DNA of 64,000 bases, from assembly GCF_036884255.1 (NCBI RefSeq), contig NZ_CP145605.1:2976001-3040000 (forward strand), written 5' to 3'. Within the stretch, counting starts at the first letter, position 1. Each line of letters begins with the position of its first letter. This document shows positions 46,667 to 57,172 of the stretch, one piece after another. The DNA is from Paenibacillus tundrae. GTDB lineage: Bacteria; Bacillota; Bacilli; Paenibacillales; Paenibacillaceae. A program made the translations under genes and the position numbers. The notes below the pieces were generated by a model. That model was not told the origin of the DNA, did not search any database, and worked only from the letters and a program-made list of their open reading frames with translations.

Positions 46667-46711
46667 TTGAAATCGGAACCATGTTCCGTATATAATCGGA
46701 ACATGGTTCCG
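46667..46711 (+). promoter_or_regulatory. SDR promoter with double palindromic operator
   Basis: TTGAAA (46667-46672) and TATAAT (46691-46696) are 18 bp apart. Arms CGGAACCATGTTCCG (46674-46688) and CGGAACATGGTTCCG (46697-46711) are exact inverted copies across 8 bp. Each arm is itself a GGAAC-N3-GTTCC palindrome, giving two operator sites centred 23 bp apart and bracketing the -10 box. A TetR repressor bound here would block RNA polymerase. Confidence 0.8.
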
Positions 46712-46775
46712 TTTAAGGATTTCGCTCAACACTAAATGGACTAAATACAACTTAAGAAGTCAAAGGAGAAATACA

Positions 46776-47516
46776 ATGCATAATAAACCCGTCGCTTTGG
46801 TTACTGGAGCTAATAAAGGAATTGGGTATCAAATTGTCAAAGACCTCGTATCACAAGGTTTCACTGTATTAATCGGTTCCCGCAATTACGAAAATGGTGA
46901 AACAGCTGCGAGAAATATAGGAACGGAAGCCTATAATCTCCAGTTAGATGTAACTGACCATTCATCAGTTAACGCAGCCGCTGAACGGATCAAGCGTGAA
47001 TTTGGACGACTGGATGTTCTTGTTAACAACGCGGGCATCTCTTTTAATGGTGTATCACTTACAACTGAAGAGGATATTAGGAGGGCATTTACCGCAAGCT
47101 TGGTGCCTCTGGATAAGATTCGGGAATTATTCGAGACCAATGTATTTGGAGTCATCGCTGTTACGCAAGCAATGTTGCCAATGCTTCGTGAAGCTGAAGC
47201 TGGACGTATCGTGAATATCTCCAGTGAACTGGGTTCCTTAACGCGCACCCTTGAACCTGATGGATTATTTTACGGTTACTATGGTCCCTCCAAGACAGGT
47301 CTTAACGCAGTTACTGTTGCCTTCGCCAAAGAACTTGCCTCAACTAACATCAAAGTCAATGCGATATGTCCTGGATCTACAGCAACAGATATGAACAATT
47401 TCCAAGGTACGAACTCTGTCGAACAGGCTTCTGCTTTAGCGCTTCGTTTTGTTCTCATGGATGAGAACGGCCCTACAGGAACATTCTCTAATGAAGAAGG
47501 AATAATACCTTGGTAA
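46776..47516 (+). CDS. Short-chain dehydrogenase/reductase (classical SDR)
   Basis: NAD(P)-dependent oxidoreductase of 246 residues with the cofactor loop TGANKGIGYQ, structural motif NNAG, catalytic Ser in VNISSELGS and Tyr-x-x-x-Lys in YYGPSKTG. CAAAGGAG precedes the ATG. It resembles carbonyl-reductase-like SDRs. Control by the adjacent TetR through the double palindrome suggests induction by a small reactive or toxic compound (inference). Confidence 0.9.
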   Translation: MHNKPVALVTGANKGIGYQIVKDLVSQGFTVLIGSRNYENGETAARNIGTEAYNLQLDVTDHSSVNAAAERIKREFGRLDVLVNNAGISFNGVSLTTEEDIRRAFTASLVPLDKIRELFETNVFGVIAVTQAMLPMLREAEAGRIVNISSELGSLTRTLEPDGLFYGYYGPSKTGLNAVTVAFAKELASTNIKVNAICPGSTATDMNNFQGTNSVEQASALALRFVLMDENGPTGTFSNEEGIIPW

Positions 47517-47540
47517 TGCAGGACAGTTAGAAGATAAGTA

Positions 47541-47572
47541 AAAAGGGACGTTGCTCTTAACGTCCCTTTTTG
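47541..47572 (+). terminator. Intrinsic terminator after SDR gene
   Basis: AAAGGGACGTT pairs with AACGTCCCTTT around a 6-nt loop, followed by T residues. Confidence 0.87.
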
Positions 47573-47619
47573 TATGCCTATCTCTGAGGTTATCTATCAT
47601 TTACTGTACCAACAGATGC

Positions 47620-47710
47620 TCACCATAGCTGCAGCCTTGCCTCAAGAATCTTATTCATCTGTTCGACCATCTCTTCTGGTGTATATGGCATGGATTCGAC
47701 GACCCACCAC
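47620..47710 (-). pseudogene. Remnant of a tetR gene: last 29 codons only
   Basis: These 91 bp match the 3' end of the tetR gene at 51207-51297 with a single mismatch (47686 T versus 51273 C), which is silent in the reading frame. The copy begins exactly at the stop codon and encodes WWVVESMPYTPEEM to the end. Nothing of the rest of the gene is present, so it is non-functional. It forms one half of a direct repeat. Confidence 0.9.
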
Positions 47711-47748
47711 ACAAAGTGTAGAGAATAAGTTATCACATATGAATTTAT

Positions 47749-48467
<719 letters not shown>

Positions 48468-48656
48468 TCAATCGATTTGTATTTACTTATGGAATAGATA
48501 ATACCTCTTTAATGTTCAGTTGTAAATACTTACTTTAGACGCATATCAAATAAATTATTGGGTTTAATATCCTTTATTTCTTTTAAAAATATGTAATACC
48601 ATTTTCTAGATTAGAATCGTTTATGAGGTTATGGGAAACGTTATTGCGGTTAGAAT
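48468..48656. other. Intergenic stretch without a recognised gene
   Basis: AT-rich DNA between the RAT leader and the MFS terminator. It must hold the promoter for the chimera transcript on the minus strand, but no box pair is convincing. No ORF with a ribosome binding site was seen. Confidence 0.5.
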
Positions 48657-48709
48657 AAAAAACGAATAAAAAAACAGTTGATCTATGTGATCAGCTGTTT
48701 TATTCGTTT
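48657..48709 (-). terminator. Intrinsic terminator after MFS gene
   Basis: CAGTTGATC pairs with GATCAGCTG, extended by AAACGAATAAAA / TTTTATTCGTTT. The minus strand ends in a T-rich run. Confidence 0.8.
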
Positions 48710-48765
48710 GGTGTACCATATAGCCGAAACTGAAAAGGAGTAGCTATTTTACGATTTCAATGATT

Positions 48766-49938
48766 TTATCCTACATTTTTAGAAGATGGTTCGGTAAGTT
48801 TCCAACCTAAGAATATCACAATGAATCCAATGCCAATTAACAAATACATCGTGGGGAGGAAGCTGCCTGTGTAGTCATACAATAATCCAATGATAAAAGG
48901 ACCAACTGCACCTATCATATACCCAATGGCTTGTGTCATGGCTGACCACGTACTTGCCTCAATGGGGGAGTTTGTTTTATCAATGGGTAATAATAAGGTT
49001 AATGAAACAAGACCACCGGCACCAATTCCTAAACAAATACTTGCTACAATAGGTGTAATATTTGTAAAACTCAGAAGAGCTAAACCTATAATTTCACTAA
49101 GTGTGAAAAATGTAATCCAGAATCTTCGACTCGGAACGGCTCTTAAGAGAAGAGGTAACAACAGCGTAGCTGGCAACTGTGCAATCATCGAAATGGTACC
49201 TGTAAGACCGGCATATGATGAAGCATATCCCTTATCTTCTACAATTGCTGGAAGCCAAGCTGCAAAACAATAGAACAAAAGAATGACAATTCCGACAAAA
49301 GAGGTTAATAACCAGGCTTGTTTATTTTTTATTGGTAAGGAAGCTCTGTTTTGCTGAGCTGTTTTATATTTGAGCGTATGGGGATGCCTGATAACCCTAA
49401 ACCAAAGAGGGACAGCCATGAGTGCAAATATAGACCAGAATCCTAGTCCGATTTTCCACGAATCATTATACCAATGTTGTATAGGTGTTGTTAGCCCTAT
49501 TGCAATCGATGCACCAACGACCATTGATGTAGAATACATACTGATCATAAGCGGCACTTTATCTGGAAAGTAACTTTTGATGAATCCAGACATTAATGGA
49601 CTTACAATACCGATCCCTGCACCAATGAATAAAGCGGTAATTAATAGATATATGGGAGAATTCGTAAAGAACCTTAGAAATGTTGCAATACCAATGCAAG
49701 CAATGAAGATCGCAATAATCTTTTCAGATTGATAACGGTTGGCTAAGCGCCCAGCAAATAATGAGCACAACCCAATACATAATAAAGGGATTGAAGTCAG
49801 TAAACTGGCTGAAGTTGAACTCATGCCTAAGTCATCGGTTATACCGTGTAAGACTGGACTGATTGAAGTGATCCCAGGTCTAAGATTGAAAGAAGCTAGT
49901 ATGAGTGCGAAAAAGAATAACTTGTAACGATTTGCCAT
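48766..49938 (-). CDS. MFS transporter, CynX/NimT-like
   Basis: A 390-residue membrane protein with twelve hydrophobic segments. The N-terminal ASFNLRPGITSISPVL is characteristic of the CynX/NimT (cyanate or nitroimidazole transporter-like) MFS group, and the MFS motif appears as GRLANRYQSEK. The ribosome signal is AGGAGGT. It is divergent from a LysR regulator, a common pairing for inducible exporters. The substrate is unknown. Confidence 0.87.
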   Translation of the reverse strand: MANRYKLFFFALILASFNLRPGITSISPVLHGITDDLGMSSTSASLLTSIPLLCIGLCSLFAGRLANRYQSEKIIAIFIACIGIATFLRFFTNSPIYLLITALFIGAGIGIVSPLMSGFIKSYFPDKVPLMISMYSTSMVVGASIAIGLTTPIQHWYNDSWKIGLGFWSIFALMAVPLWFRVIRHPHTLKYKTAQQNRASLPIKNKQAWLLTSFVGIVILLFYCFAAWLPAIVEDKGYASSYAGLTGTISMIAQLPATLLLPLLLRAVPSRRFWITFFTLSEIIGLALLSFTNITPIVASICLGIGAGGLVSLTLLLPIDKTNSPIEASTWSAMTQAIGYMIGAVGPFIIGLLYDYTGSFLPTMYLLIGIGFIVIFLGWKLTEPSSKNVG

Positions 49939-50042
49939 GCACGAAATACCTCCTGTGAATTCTTGATGAAATATTTTCTTTTATGTTACATTGAATTTTA
50001 CATATTATAAAATGCATATTTGTTATGAAGGAGATATCATAT

Positions 50043-50939
50043 ATGGTATGGAATGAGACTCAAATTCAACTCTTAGTTAAGATATCGGAAACAGGGAGTT
50101 TTACAAAAGCAGGCGAAGAATTGCATATGACGCAACCAGCAGTAAGTCGCATTGTGGCAGCTGTTGAATCCGAATTAGGTACAAAGTTGATTGTGAGAAG
50201 CAAGAGAAAGGGAGTAGTTTTTACTGATGTGGGAGAACGTATATTAATTCTTTTTAGAAATGTCCTGGGTGAATTACAAAAAGTGGATGAATTAGTTGCA
50301 GCCGAGAAAGGGTTAGAAATTGGAAAAGTTCATATAGGAGCTTACCCTACAGCATGTACAAGGTTTATCCCCAAAATTATACGCACAATGGAAGAAAAGC
50401 ATCCAGGTCTTGAAATCAAGCTTTCGGAAGGCAGTGTGGATCAAGTTAAAGAATGGTTACGAACTAGATCTGTTGATGTAGGAATAACGATATCTCCAGA
50501 CCATGACTTTGATATTATTCCATTAGTGAAGGATGAGTTCATTGTAGTTATTCATTCAAACCACCCTTTAGTTCAGAACGAATTCATACAGATTCCTGAA
50601 TTGGAAGGTGAGAATTTAATCCTTGGAAGAGGTGGATATGAGTCACCAGTACATGCGATATTTAATGAGTTTAAAATGAAACCTAAAGTACGGTTTGTAG
50701 TTGATCATCTAGATACAGCACTCAGTATGGTCAAAGAAGATTTAGGGATTATTATTACAACTCGAGGAGCGCTCTCATCTCTACCGGAACAAGTAATATT
50801 ACGTGAATTAAAGCCCAATATGTTCAGAGATATTAATATAGCCGTGCCAGACATGAATGACATATCCAATGCTACAGATGCTTTCATCCAAACAGCATGT
50901 TCACTTTTTAGCGATAAAACGTCTAAACGAGGGATATAA
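50043..50939 (+). CDS. LysR-family transcriptional regulator
   Basis: A 298-residue regulator with an N-terminal winged helix (TQIQLLVKISETGSFTKAGEELHMTQPAVSRIVAAVESELGTKL) and the periplasmic-binding-like effector domain (about 90-290). The start is ATG 50043, 10 nt after GAAGGAGA; an in-frame ATG at 50025 overlaps that signal. It is divergent from the CynX-like transporter and probably controls it. Confidence 0.88.
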   Translation: MVWNETQIQLLVKISETGSFTKAGEELHMTQPAVSRIVAAVESELGTKLIVRSKRKGVVFTDVGERILILFRNVLGELQKVDELVAAEKGLEIGKVHIGAYPTACTRFIPKIIRTMEEKHPGLEIKLSEGSVDQVKEWLRTRSVDVGITISPDHDFDIIPLVKDEFIVVIHSNHPLVQNEFIQIPELEGENLILGRGGYESPVHAIFNEFKMKPKVRFVVDHLDTALSMVKEDLGIIITTRGALSSLPEQVILRELKPNMFRDINIAVPDMNDISNATDAFIQTACSLFSDKTSKRGI

Positions 50940-51026
50940 ACTGGTAAAAAAGAGAAGCAAAGAAAAACAAGAGGAAAACGTAGATAGAAGATATCAAAAG
51001 GTGACCATAAAATGTATACAAAAAAA

Positions 51027-51056
51027 TAACAAGTCACTACTATAGTGACTTGTTTC
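51027..51056 (+). terminator. Intrinsic terminator after lysR gene
   Basis: AACAAGTCACTA and TAGTGACTTGTT form a 12-bp stem with a short loop; the tail is TTCATTT. Confidence 0.75.
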
Positions 51057-51206
51057 ATTTATTTAACACGAACATAATGAGCTCACTCTGCTTTTGAAAC
51101 CGTCCATCTGCCAAAGATCGGCGTTTTTTTTGTTGTACAAGAGTTAGTGGTTATAGAAGTAAGGAGAGATATTGGTGGCTAGACGATCGTGCATATAAGG
51201 AAGTCT

Positions 51207-51758
51207 TCACCATAGCTGCAGCCTTGCCTCAAGAATCTTATTCATCTGTTCGACCATCTCTTCTGGTGTATACGGCATGGATTCGACGACCCACCACTCA
51301 ATCAATCCTGTAATGGAAACGGATAAAAATTGGGCGAGTACATCCCTATGAATATCGCTTTCTAGTTTCATATGGTTCACCACCATAGTGACATTCCCCT
51401 TAATCATCTGTGTCATACGGTGTCTGAACGTGGGAATACCTTTGTTCGTAATCAGTACGCTATAGATCGCTGCATGCTCCTTCAGATACGTGAACGCACG
51501 AATTAACAGATCCCGGGACAGTTCGGTGGTGGTTCCTTCCTCCGGTATACAACTGTCTGCTAACATCATCAGATATGTATCCACGCTTTGCTCTAGTAAG
51601 TCGTATTTATCCGTAAAATGCAAATAAACTGTTCCCCGGTTGACATTAGCTCGATCCGCAATCCCCTGTATCGTAACTTTCTCAAAATCCTGCTCTCCTA
51701 ACAGCTCAATAAACGCTTGCATAATCATTTGTCTTGATCGCATAATGCGTCGATCCAT
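51207..51758 (-). CDS. TetR-family repressor, divergent from ketopantoate reductase-like gene
   Basis: A 183-residue repressor with helix-turn-helix VTIQGIADRANVNRGTVYLHFTDKYDLL at about 28-56 and a TetR_C_7-like helical domain (with TNKGIPTFRHRMTQMI). The start is ATG 51758 with AAGGAGAAAACC before it, and the N-terminus MDRRIMRSRQMIMQAF is typical of this subgroup. Its last 91 bp are duplicated at 47620-47710. The palindrome at 51874-51899 is its likely operator. Confidence 0.88.
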   Translation of the reverse strand: MDRRIMRSRQMIMQAFIELLGEQDFEKVTIQGIADRANVNRGTVYLHFTDKYDLLEQSVDTYLMMLADSCIPEEGTTTELSRDLLIRAFTYLKEHAAIYSVLITNKGIPTFRHRMTQMIKGNVTMVVNHMKLESDIHRDVLAQFLSVSITGLIEWWVVESMPYTPEEMVEQMNKILEARLQLW

Positions 51759-51860
51759 GGTTTTCTCCTTCTTTCTTGAACACATCCGGTGTTCAATGTT
51801 CAATTTTCAACAATAGCGAATGTGATTAGCCATTGCGCGTGCATTGTTCTCAATGATACC

Positions 51861-51899
51861 TTGATTGTAGTACACAGGTGTTATATATACAACATCTGT
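51861..51899 (+). promoter_or_regulatory. Promoter of ketopantoate reductase-like gene with TetR-type operator
   Basis: TTGATT (51861-51866) and TATATA (51884-51889) are 17 bp apart. ACAGGTGTT and AACATCTGT (51874-51882, 51891-51899) form an inverted repeat with one mismatch around 8 bp that covers the -10 box. Confidence 0.68.
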
Positions 51900-51922
51900 T
51901 AATTATGTGAGGGGGAATTCTA

Positions 51923-52849
51923 TTGAAGATACTCGTGTATGGTGCGGGTGTGCAGGGAAGCTATCTAGCGCATGTTCTCGTTCAAGGCGGGCATGACGTG
52001 ACTGTGTTAGCAAGAGGTAAGCGAGCGGAGGAATTGGAAAAGGAGGGAGTCGTCATCCGACATTACCTTCAGCGTAAGACAACGGTTGATTCCGTTCAGG
52101 TGATTCGTACATTAGAACCGGAAGATGTGTATGACTTAATCTTCGTCATGATGAAATATTCCGACTTCGAGGCTGTGCTGCCGATCCTCGCGGATAACGA
52201 TAGCCGCCATATCGTGCTCGTCGGTAACAATATGGATACATACGCGATGCAGGACTATTTAAGCAAGTCTAAGAGATCACCTAAACAGGTTGCTTTTGGG
52301 TTCCAGACTACTGCTGGTACACGTGCTGACGGAAAAGTTATTTGTATCCGTGGCGGGCACGGTCAGATGGTCATCGGGGGATTGGATAGCACGATTCCTT
52401 TCCGTTCCCTACTGGAGCAGGCATTTATGCGAACCAAATACAAGCTTGATTTCGATGAACAAATCGATGCTTGGCTGAAAAATCACATGGTGTTGGTTGT
52501 GCCGATGAACATGGTCATTCTATTCCATGGCTTTCGGATGAAAGAGGTTGTGCGTGATGACAAGCGCATGCGTCAGATGGTGGCGGCGATGGGGGAGGGC
52601 TTCCGTGTATTAGATTCATTAGGGTATCCGCTAATTCCTGCGGGGCAAGCATCGTGGATTACCAAACATCCTCACTTCATCCGCTGGGCGCTAAAGCTAT
52701 TCTTAGCGCTTCCGGTTAGTCGATTGATTGATGGAACAGTAGTAGAGCTCAAGGCGTTGAATAACTCATTCGCAGGTTGGAGAACTTTATCGGATGTGTC
52801 CACACCGAACTGGGATGCGTTAGAGGCAGAGTTGCTTAGCCTATCATAA
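51923..52849 (+). CDS. Ketopantoate reductase-like (PanE/ApbA family) dehydrogenase
   Basis: A 308-residue NADP-dependent reductase with Rossmann motif GAGVQGSYLAH at the N-terminus and the ApbA C-terminal helical domain (about 175-300). It starts with TTG behind GAGGGGG. Control by an adjacent TetR repressor, rather than location in a pantothenate operon, suggests it is not the housekeeping PanE but a relative acting on another 2-keto substrate. Confidence 0.83.
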   Translation: MKILVYGAGVQGSYLAHVLVQGGHDVTVLARGKRAEELEKEGVVIRHYLQRKTTVDSVQVIRTLEPEDVYDLIFVMMKYSDFEAVLPILADNDSRHIVLVGNNMDTYAMQDYLSKSKRSPKQVAFGFQTTAGTRADGKVICIRGGHGQMVIGGLDSTIPFRSLLEQAFMRTKYKLDFDEQIDAWLKNHMVLVVPMNMVILFHGFRMKEVVRDDKRMRQMVAAMGEGFRVLDSLGYPLIPAGQASWITKHPHFIRWALKLFLALPVSRLIDGTVVELKALNNSFAGWRTLSDVSTPNWDALEAELLSLS

Positions 52850-52982
52850 TCCTGATTCAAACCATAAAACTTAACGCAATGACAGGTGATTGATGAGATG
52901 AACGATAGATCAGCTTCAGTGTGTTCAATATGTTAGGTAGCTGTAGTTCAACTCTAGCAAACGTAAGGTTGGCAGATAAAGA

Positions 52983-53027
52983 AAAGCGCAAGCAACGGGG
53001 TTGATTTCACCGCGAAGCTTGCGCTTT
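52983..53027. terminator. Bidirectional terminator between converging genes
   Basis: An 11-bp perfect stem AAAGCGCAAGC / GCTTGCGCTTT with a 23-nt loop, A/T-rich on both flanks, between the reductase gene and the GH1 gene. Confidence 0.72.
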
Positions 53028-53100
53028 AATACATTTCTTGAAAATTCATGCACTTCGATACGCTGAATCAACAATCGTCCAGCGATTTAGTATAGATTAA

Positions 53101-54531
<1,431 letters not shown>

Positions 54532-54624
54532 TCACTCCAGTAGTCAAATTGGTTAAACGAATAAAAAAGTGATTATTGCCTGAAGCACTTGAAATGGAAT
54601 CAAGCAACAGGCTGATAAAAAAAG

Positions 54625-54653
54625 CTTAAACGTTGTAACGGGTTACACGTCAA
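54625..54653 (-). promoter_or_regulatory. GH1 promoter with palindromic operator in the spacer
   Basis: Read on the minus strand, TTGACG (-35, 54653-54648) and TTTAAG (-10, 54630-54625) are 17 bp apart. The spacer contains TGTAAC-N2-GTTACA (54634-54647), a LacI-type palindrome placed to block the promoter. Confidence 0.72.
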
Positions 54654-54662
54654 GTTTTACTT

Positions 54663-54690
54663 TTGACCTTTTGTTGAGGCATACTATATA
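54663..54690 (+). promoter_or_regulatory. Likely promoter of lacI-family gene
   Basis: TTGACC (54663-54668) and TATATA (54685-54690) are 16 bp apart, just downstream of the divergent operator. Confidence 0.5.
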
Positions 54691-54769
54691 TAGCATCAGT
54701 GATATTATTAATCCCAATTCCTTAGGCGAACATTCTGCAACATGATGAGCGGGGAGAAAAGGAGTTCAG

Positions 54770-55738
54770 ATGTCCAAGTTCGATGAAATTATGAAGCGAT
54801 CTGGTTATTCGAAGGCAACCGTTTCACGAGTGATCAACAACTCACGTCACGTTAGTGACGAAGCGAGGCAGAAAATAACTGAGATTATGAAGCAATTAAA
54901 TTATATTCCTAATCGAAATGCCATTTCGCTATCAACAGGGCAAACGAAGCAAATTGGCATCGTCACATCCACTTCAAATGCCATTATTCTATCTTTTATG
55001 AATCAATTTATTGATACAGCGATGGATTTTGGATTCCAAACACTGATTTATACAACGCGTGGAGATAAAGATATTGAATTAAAGGCTTTTGAAGATCTGC
55101 GGAGTAAACGTGTGGATGGATTAGCGATTATCGCATGTGTGAACGATCCTGAGAAGTTGAAGGCTTATCTGGAGTATGGTCCTATTGTTTCATGGCAGCG
55201 CATGGGGAATAACGAGATCCCGTCGGTTGCTATGGATCAGGCTGAAGGATATATTCTTGCACTGGAGCATCTGGTATCCAAAGGATACACGCGAATCGCC
55301 AACGTTTTCGGTCGGGCAGATAGCATAAATACGCAAAGTCGCAGAGTGGCGTATGAGACATTCATGGCGAGTAGAGGACTACCTGTGTTGAAGGAGGCTT
55401 ATCAATACTGGGTATTTACTTCGTCAGATGGGGAAGAAGCGATGCGCAAAATGGCAAAAGCACCTGAACTTCCGCAAGCTGTATTATGCTCCAATGATTA
55501 TGCAGCGATCGGCATTTTAAGTGAAGCGCGCAAACTACATATCAGCGTACCGGATCAACTCGCAATCGTTGGTTTCGATGATGTAGAACTGGCTCGTGTA
55601 CTCGGAATCACGACGATACATAACCCGATTGCGGAACAGGCAACCCAGGCATTTCATCAATTATGGGCCGTGCTCGGCAGACAGACGATGGAGCCTGAGC
55701 CACTCACATATCGATTAATTGAACGTGAGACTACATAA
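54770..55738 (+). CDS. LacI-family transcriptional regulator
   Basis: A 322-residue repressor with an N-terminal DNA-binding domain (YSKATVSRVINNSRHVSDEAR, about 12-35) and a periplasmic-binding-like sugar domain (about 60-322, with QIGIVTS, VAMDQAEG and AIVGFDDVELA). AAAGGAGTTCAG precedes the ATG. It most likely represses the divergent GH1 gene through TGTAAC-N2-GTTACA; the inducer would be a beta-glucoside or its phosphate. Confidence 0.9.
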   Translation: MSKFDEIMKRSGYSKATVSRVINNSRHVSDEARQKITEIMKQLNYIPNRNAISLSTGQTKQIGIVTSTSNAIILSFMNQFIDTAMDFGFQTLIYTTRGDKDIELKAFEDLRSKRVDGLAIIACVNDPEKLKAYLEYGPIVSWQRMGNNEIPSVAMDQAEGYILALEHLVSKGYTRIANVFGRADSINTQSRRVAYETFMASRGLPVLKEAYQYWVFTSSDGEEAMRKMAKAPELPQAVLCSNDYAAIGILSEARKLHISVPDQLAIVGFDDVELARVLGITTIHNPIAEQATQAFHQLWAVLGRQTMEPEPLTYRLIERETT

Positions 55739-55746
55739 TTAGTCTG

Positions 55747-55779
55747 AACATCTGATCATTCTAATCAGGTGTTCTTTTT
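55747..55779 (+). terminator. Intrinsic terminator after lacI-family gene
   Basis: AACATCTGAT pairs with ATCAGGTGTT around a 7-nt loop, followed by CTTTTTG. Confidence 0.8.
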
Positions 55780-55988
55780 GTTCTTTAATTATTCAAATTT
55801 GAAGTAATTCATTATTGAAGACATGCGTTATACTGAACAGGAGTTTCAACTGTGTAGGGAGGGTCGTAACCTTTAAAGCATGATGTATCGACATATGACC
55901 AGCGAACAGTGATGCTTGAGTAAGCGTGCGATGTTACAAGTTACATATTTCACAAACTAAGAACAAATGAAAGGTGAGAATGAATGTT

Positions 55989-56282
55989 ATGAAGACCATT
56001 ACCGGCCGTTTTAGAATCGCAGGCATTTGGGAAGGGATTTCCTTCTTATTATTGCTTCTCGTTGCAATGCCATTGAAGTATTTTGCAGACATATCCTCAG
56101 CAGTAGCTGTGGTGGGCATGATTCATGGGGTTCTCTTTCCGTTATATCTCATTGCGCTAGTGCATATTGCGATCGTACATAAATGGAAGCCAGTGCGCTG
56201 GTTCATGGGTGTGCTTGCTGGATTTTTACCTTTTGGAACCTTTGTATTCGAATCGTATCTTCGCAAGAGAGATTGGAAGTAA
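55989..56282 (+). CDS. DUF3817 membrane protein
   Basis: A 97-residue protein with three hydrophobic segments (about 12-28, 36-60 and 68-86) and an intervening GMIHGVLFPLYL block typical of DUF3817 family members of unknown function. The start is ATG 55989, 10 nt after AAGGTGAG; earlier in-frame GTG 55974 and ATG 55980 overlap or touch that signal. Confidence 0.82.
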   Translation: MKTITGRFRIAGIWEGISFLLLLLVAMPLKYFADISSAVAVVGMIHGVLFPLYLIALVHIAIVHKWKPVRWFMGVLAGFLPFGTFVFESYLRKRDWK

Positions 56283-56394
56283 ATAAAAAAAGAACCTTGA
56301 CATTCATCTGAATTTCGGCGGGGACTTGACAGGGGTATGGTATAGTTGAAAAGTTCAAGTGTTACTGAAATACGATAGAATGCAGGGGGATACC

Positions 56395-57000
56395 GTGTAT
56401 CAATACAAGGATCAGGAATATGATGAAGTGCAATTTGATGGACGCGATTTACGTTACGGAGAACTCATAAGCTGTGTGTTTATAAGATGTACATTTATGA
56501 ATGCAGAAATGGATGAAATTGAGACAAGTCATTGTCGTTTCATTGAATGCGACTTTCGAGGTGCGACACTGAATGGTTCATTTCATACCGAATCTGCCTT
56601 TGAGAATTGTAAGTTTAGTGGAGCGAATCTATTTGTCTCCAAATTCACTTCTTGCAAGATGACAGGCTCTGACTTCTCCGGAGCGCAGATCGATGGTGTT
56701 AGTATGCTTAAAGGAGACTGGTCGTATACGAATCTAAGGCATGCTAAGCTGGGGAAGCAGGATCTAAGAGGCATTCGTTTCTATGAAGCGGATCTCTCGG
56801 ATACCGACTTGGGGAAAGCTGATCTGAGAGATTGCGATCTGTCCAGAGCGACATTAACCCGAACCAAGCTTGTAGGAGCCGACCTCCGCGGTGCTAATCT
56901 AGAAGGAATTGATTTGAAATCCATGGATGTAAAAGGTGCACGAATGGACAGAGAGCAAGCAGTTCTGTTTATGCGCTCATACGGGGCTAAGGTTGACTAG
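56395..57000 (+). CDS. Pentapeptide-repeat protein
   Basis: A 201-residue protein built of A(D/N)LXX-type repeats (for example GATLNG, GANLFVSKF, EADLSDTDLGKADLRDCDLS and ADLRGANLEGIDL), which fold as a right-handed quadrilateral beta-helix. Members range from DNA-gyrase protection (Qnr-like) to unknown roles; no feature here decides. The start is GTG 56395 behind CAGGGGGATACC; an alternative ATG at 56359 has no ribosome binding site. Confidence 0.85.
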   Translation: MYQYKDQEYDEVQFDGRDLRYGELISCVFIRCTFMNAEMDEIETSHCRFIECDFRGATLNGSFHTESAFENCKFSGANLFVSKFTSCKMTGSDFSGAQIDGVSMLKGDWSYTNLRHAKLGKQDLRGIRFYEADLSDTDLGKADLRDCDLSRATLTRTKLVGADLRGANLEGIDLKSMDVKGARMDREQAVLFMRSYGAKVD

Positions 57001-57019
57001 AGAGCCCAATGGATAAGAA

Positions 57020-57062
57020 ATAGCTCAGGCGCTAGTAATAGCGTACTGAGCTATATTTATTT
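57020..57062 (+). terminator. Hairpin terminator after pentapeptide-repeat gene
   Basis: AGCTCAG and CTGAGCT close an imperfect stem (inner CGCTA / TAGCG), followed by ATATTTATTTT. Confidence 0.65.
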
Positions 57063-57172
57063 TGTGGTAACTTAATTAGTTTGAGCCAAACTGTAGCACT
57101 CGTACAAAGAAGGAATATAAACACGAGTTAGCATTGAATTCATACCACGTCCATTTTTATATTGTTAAACGC

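Noticed and set aside
56327..56345. TTGACA followed by TATAGT before the pentapeptide-repeat gene
   Set aside because: The two boxes are only 9 bp apart, too close for a sigma-A promoter, and no other pairing was good.
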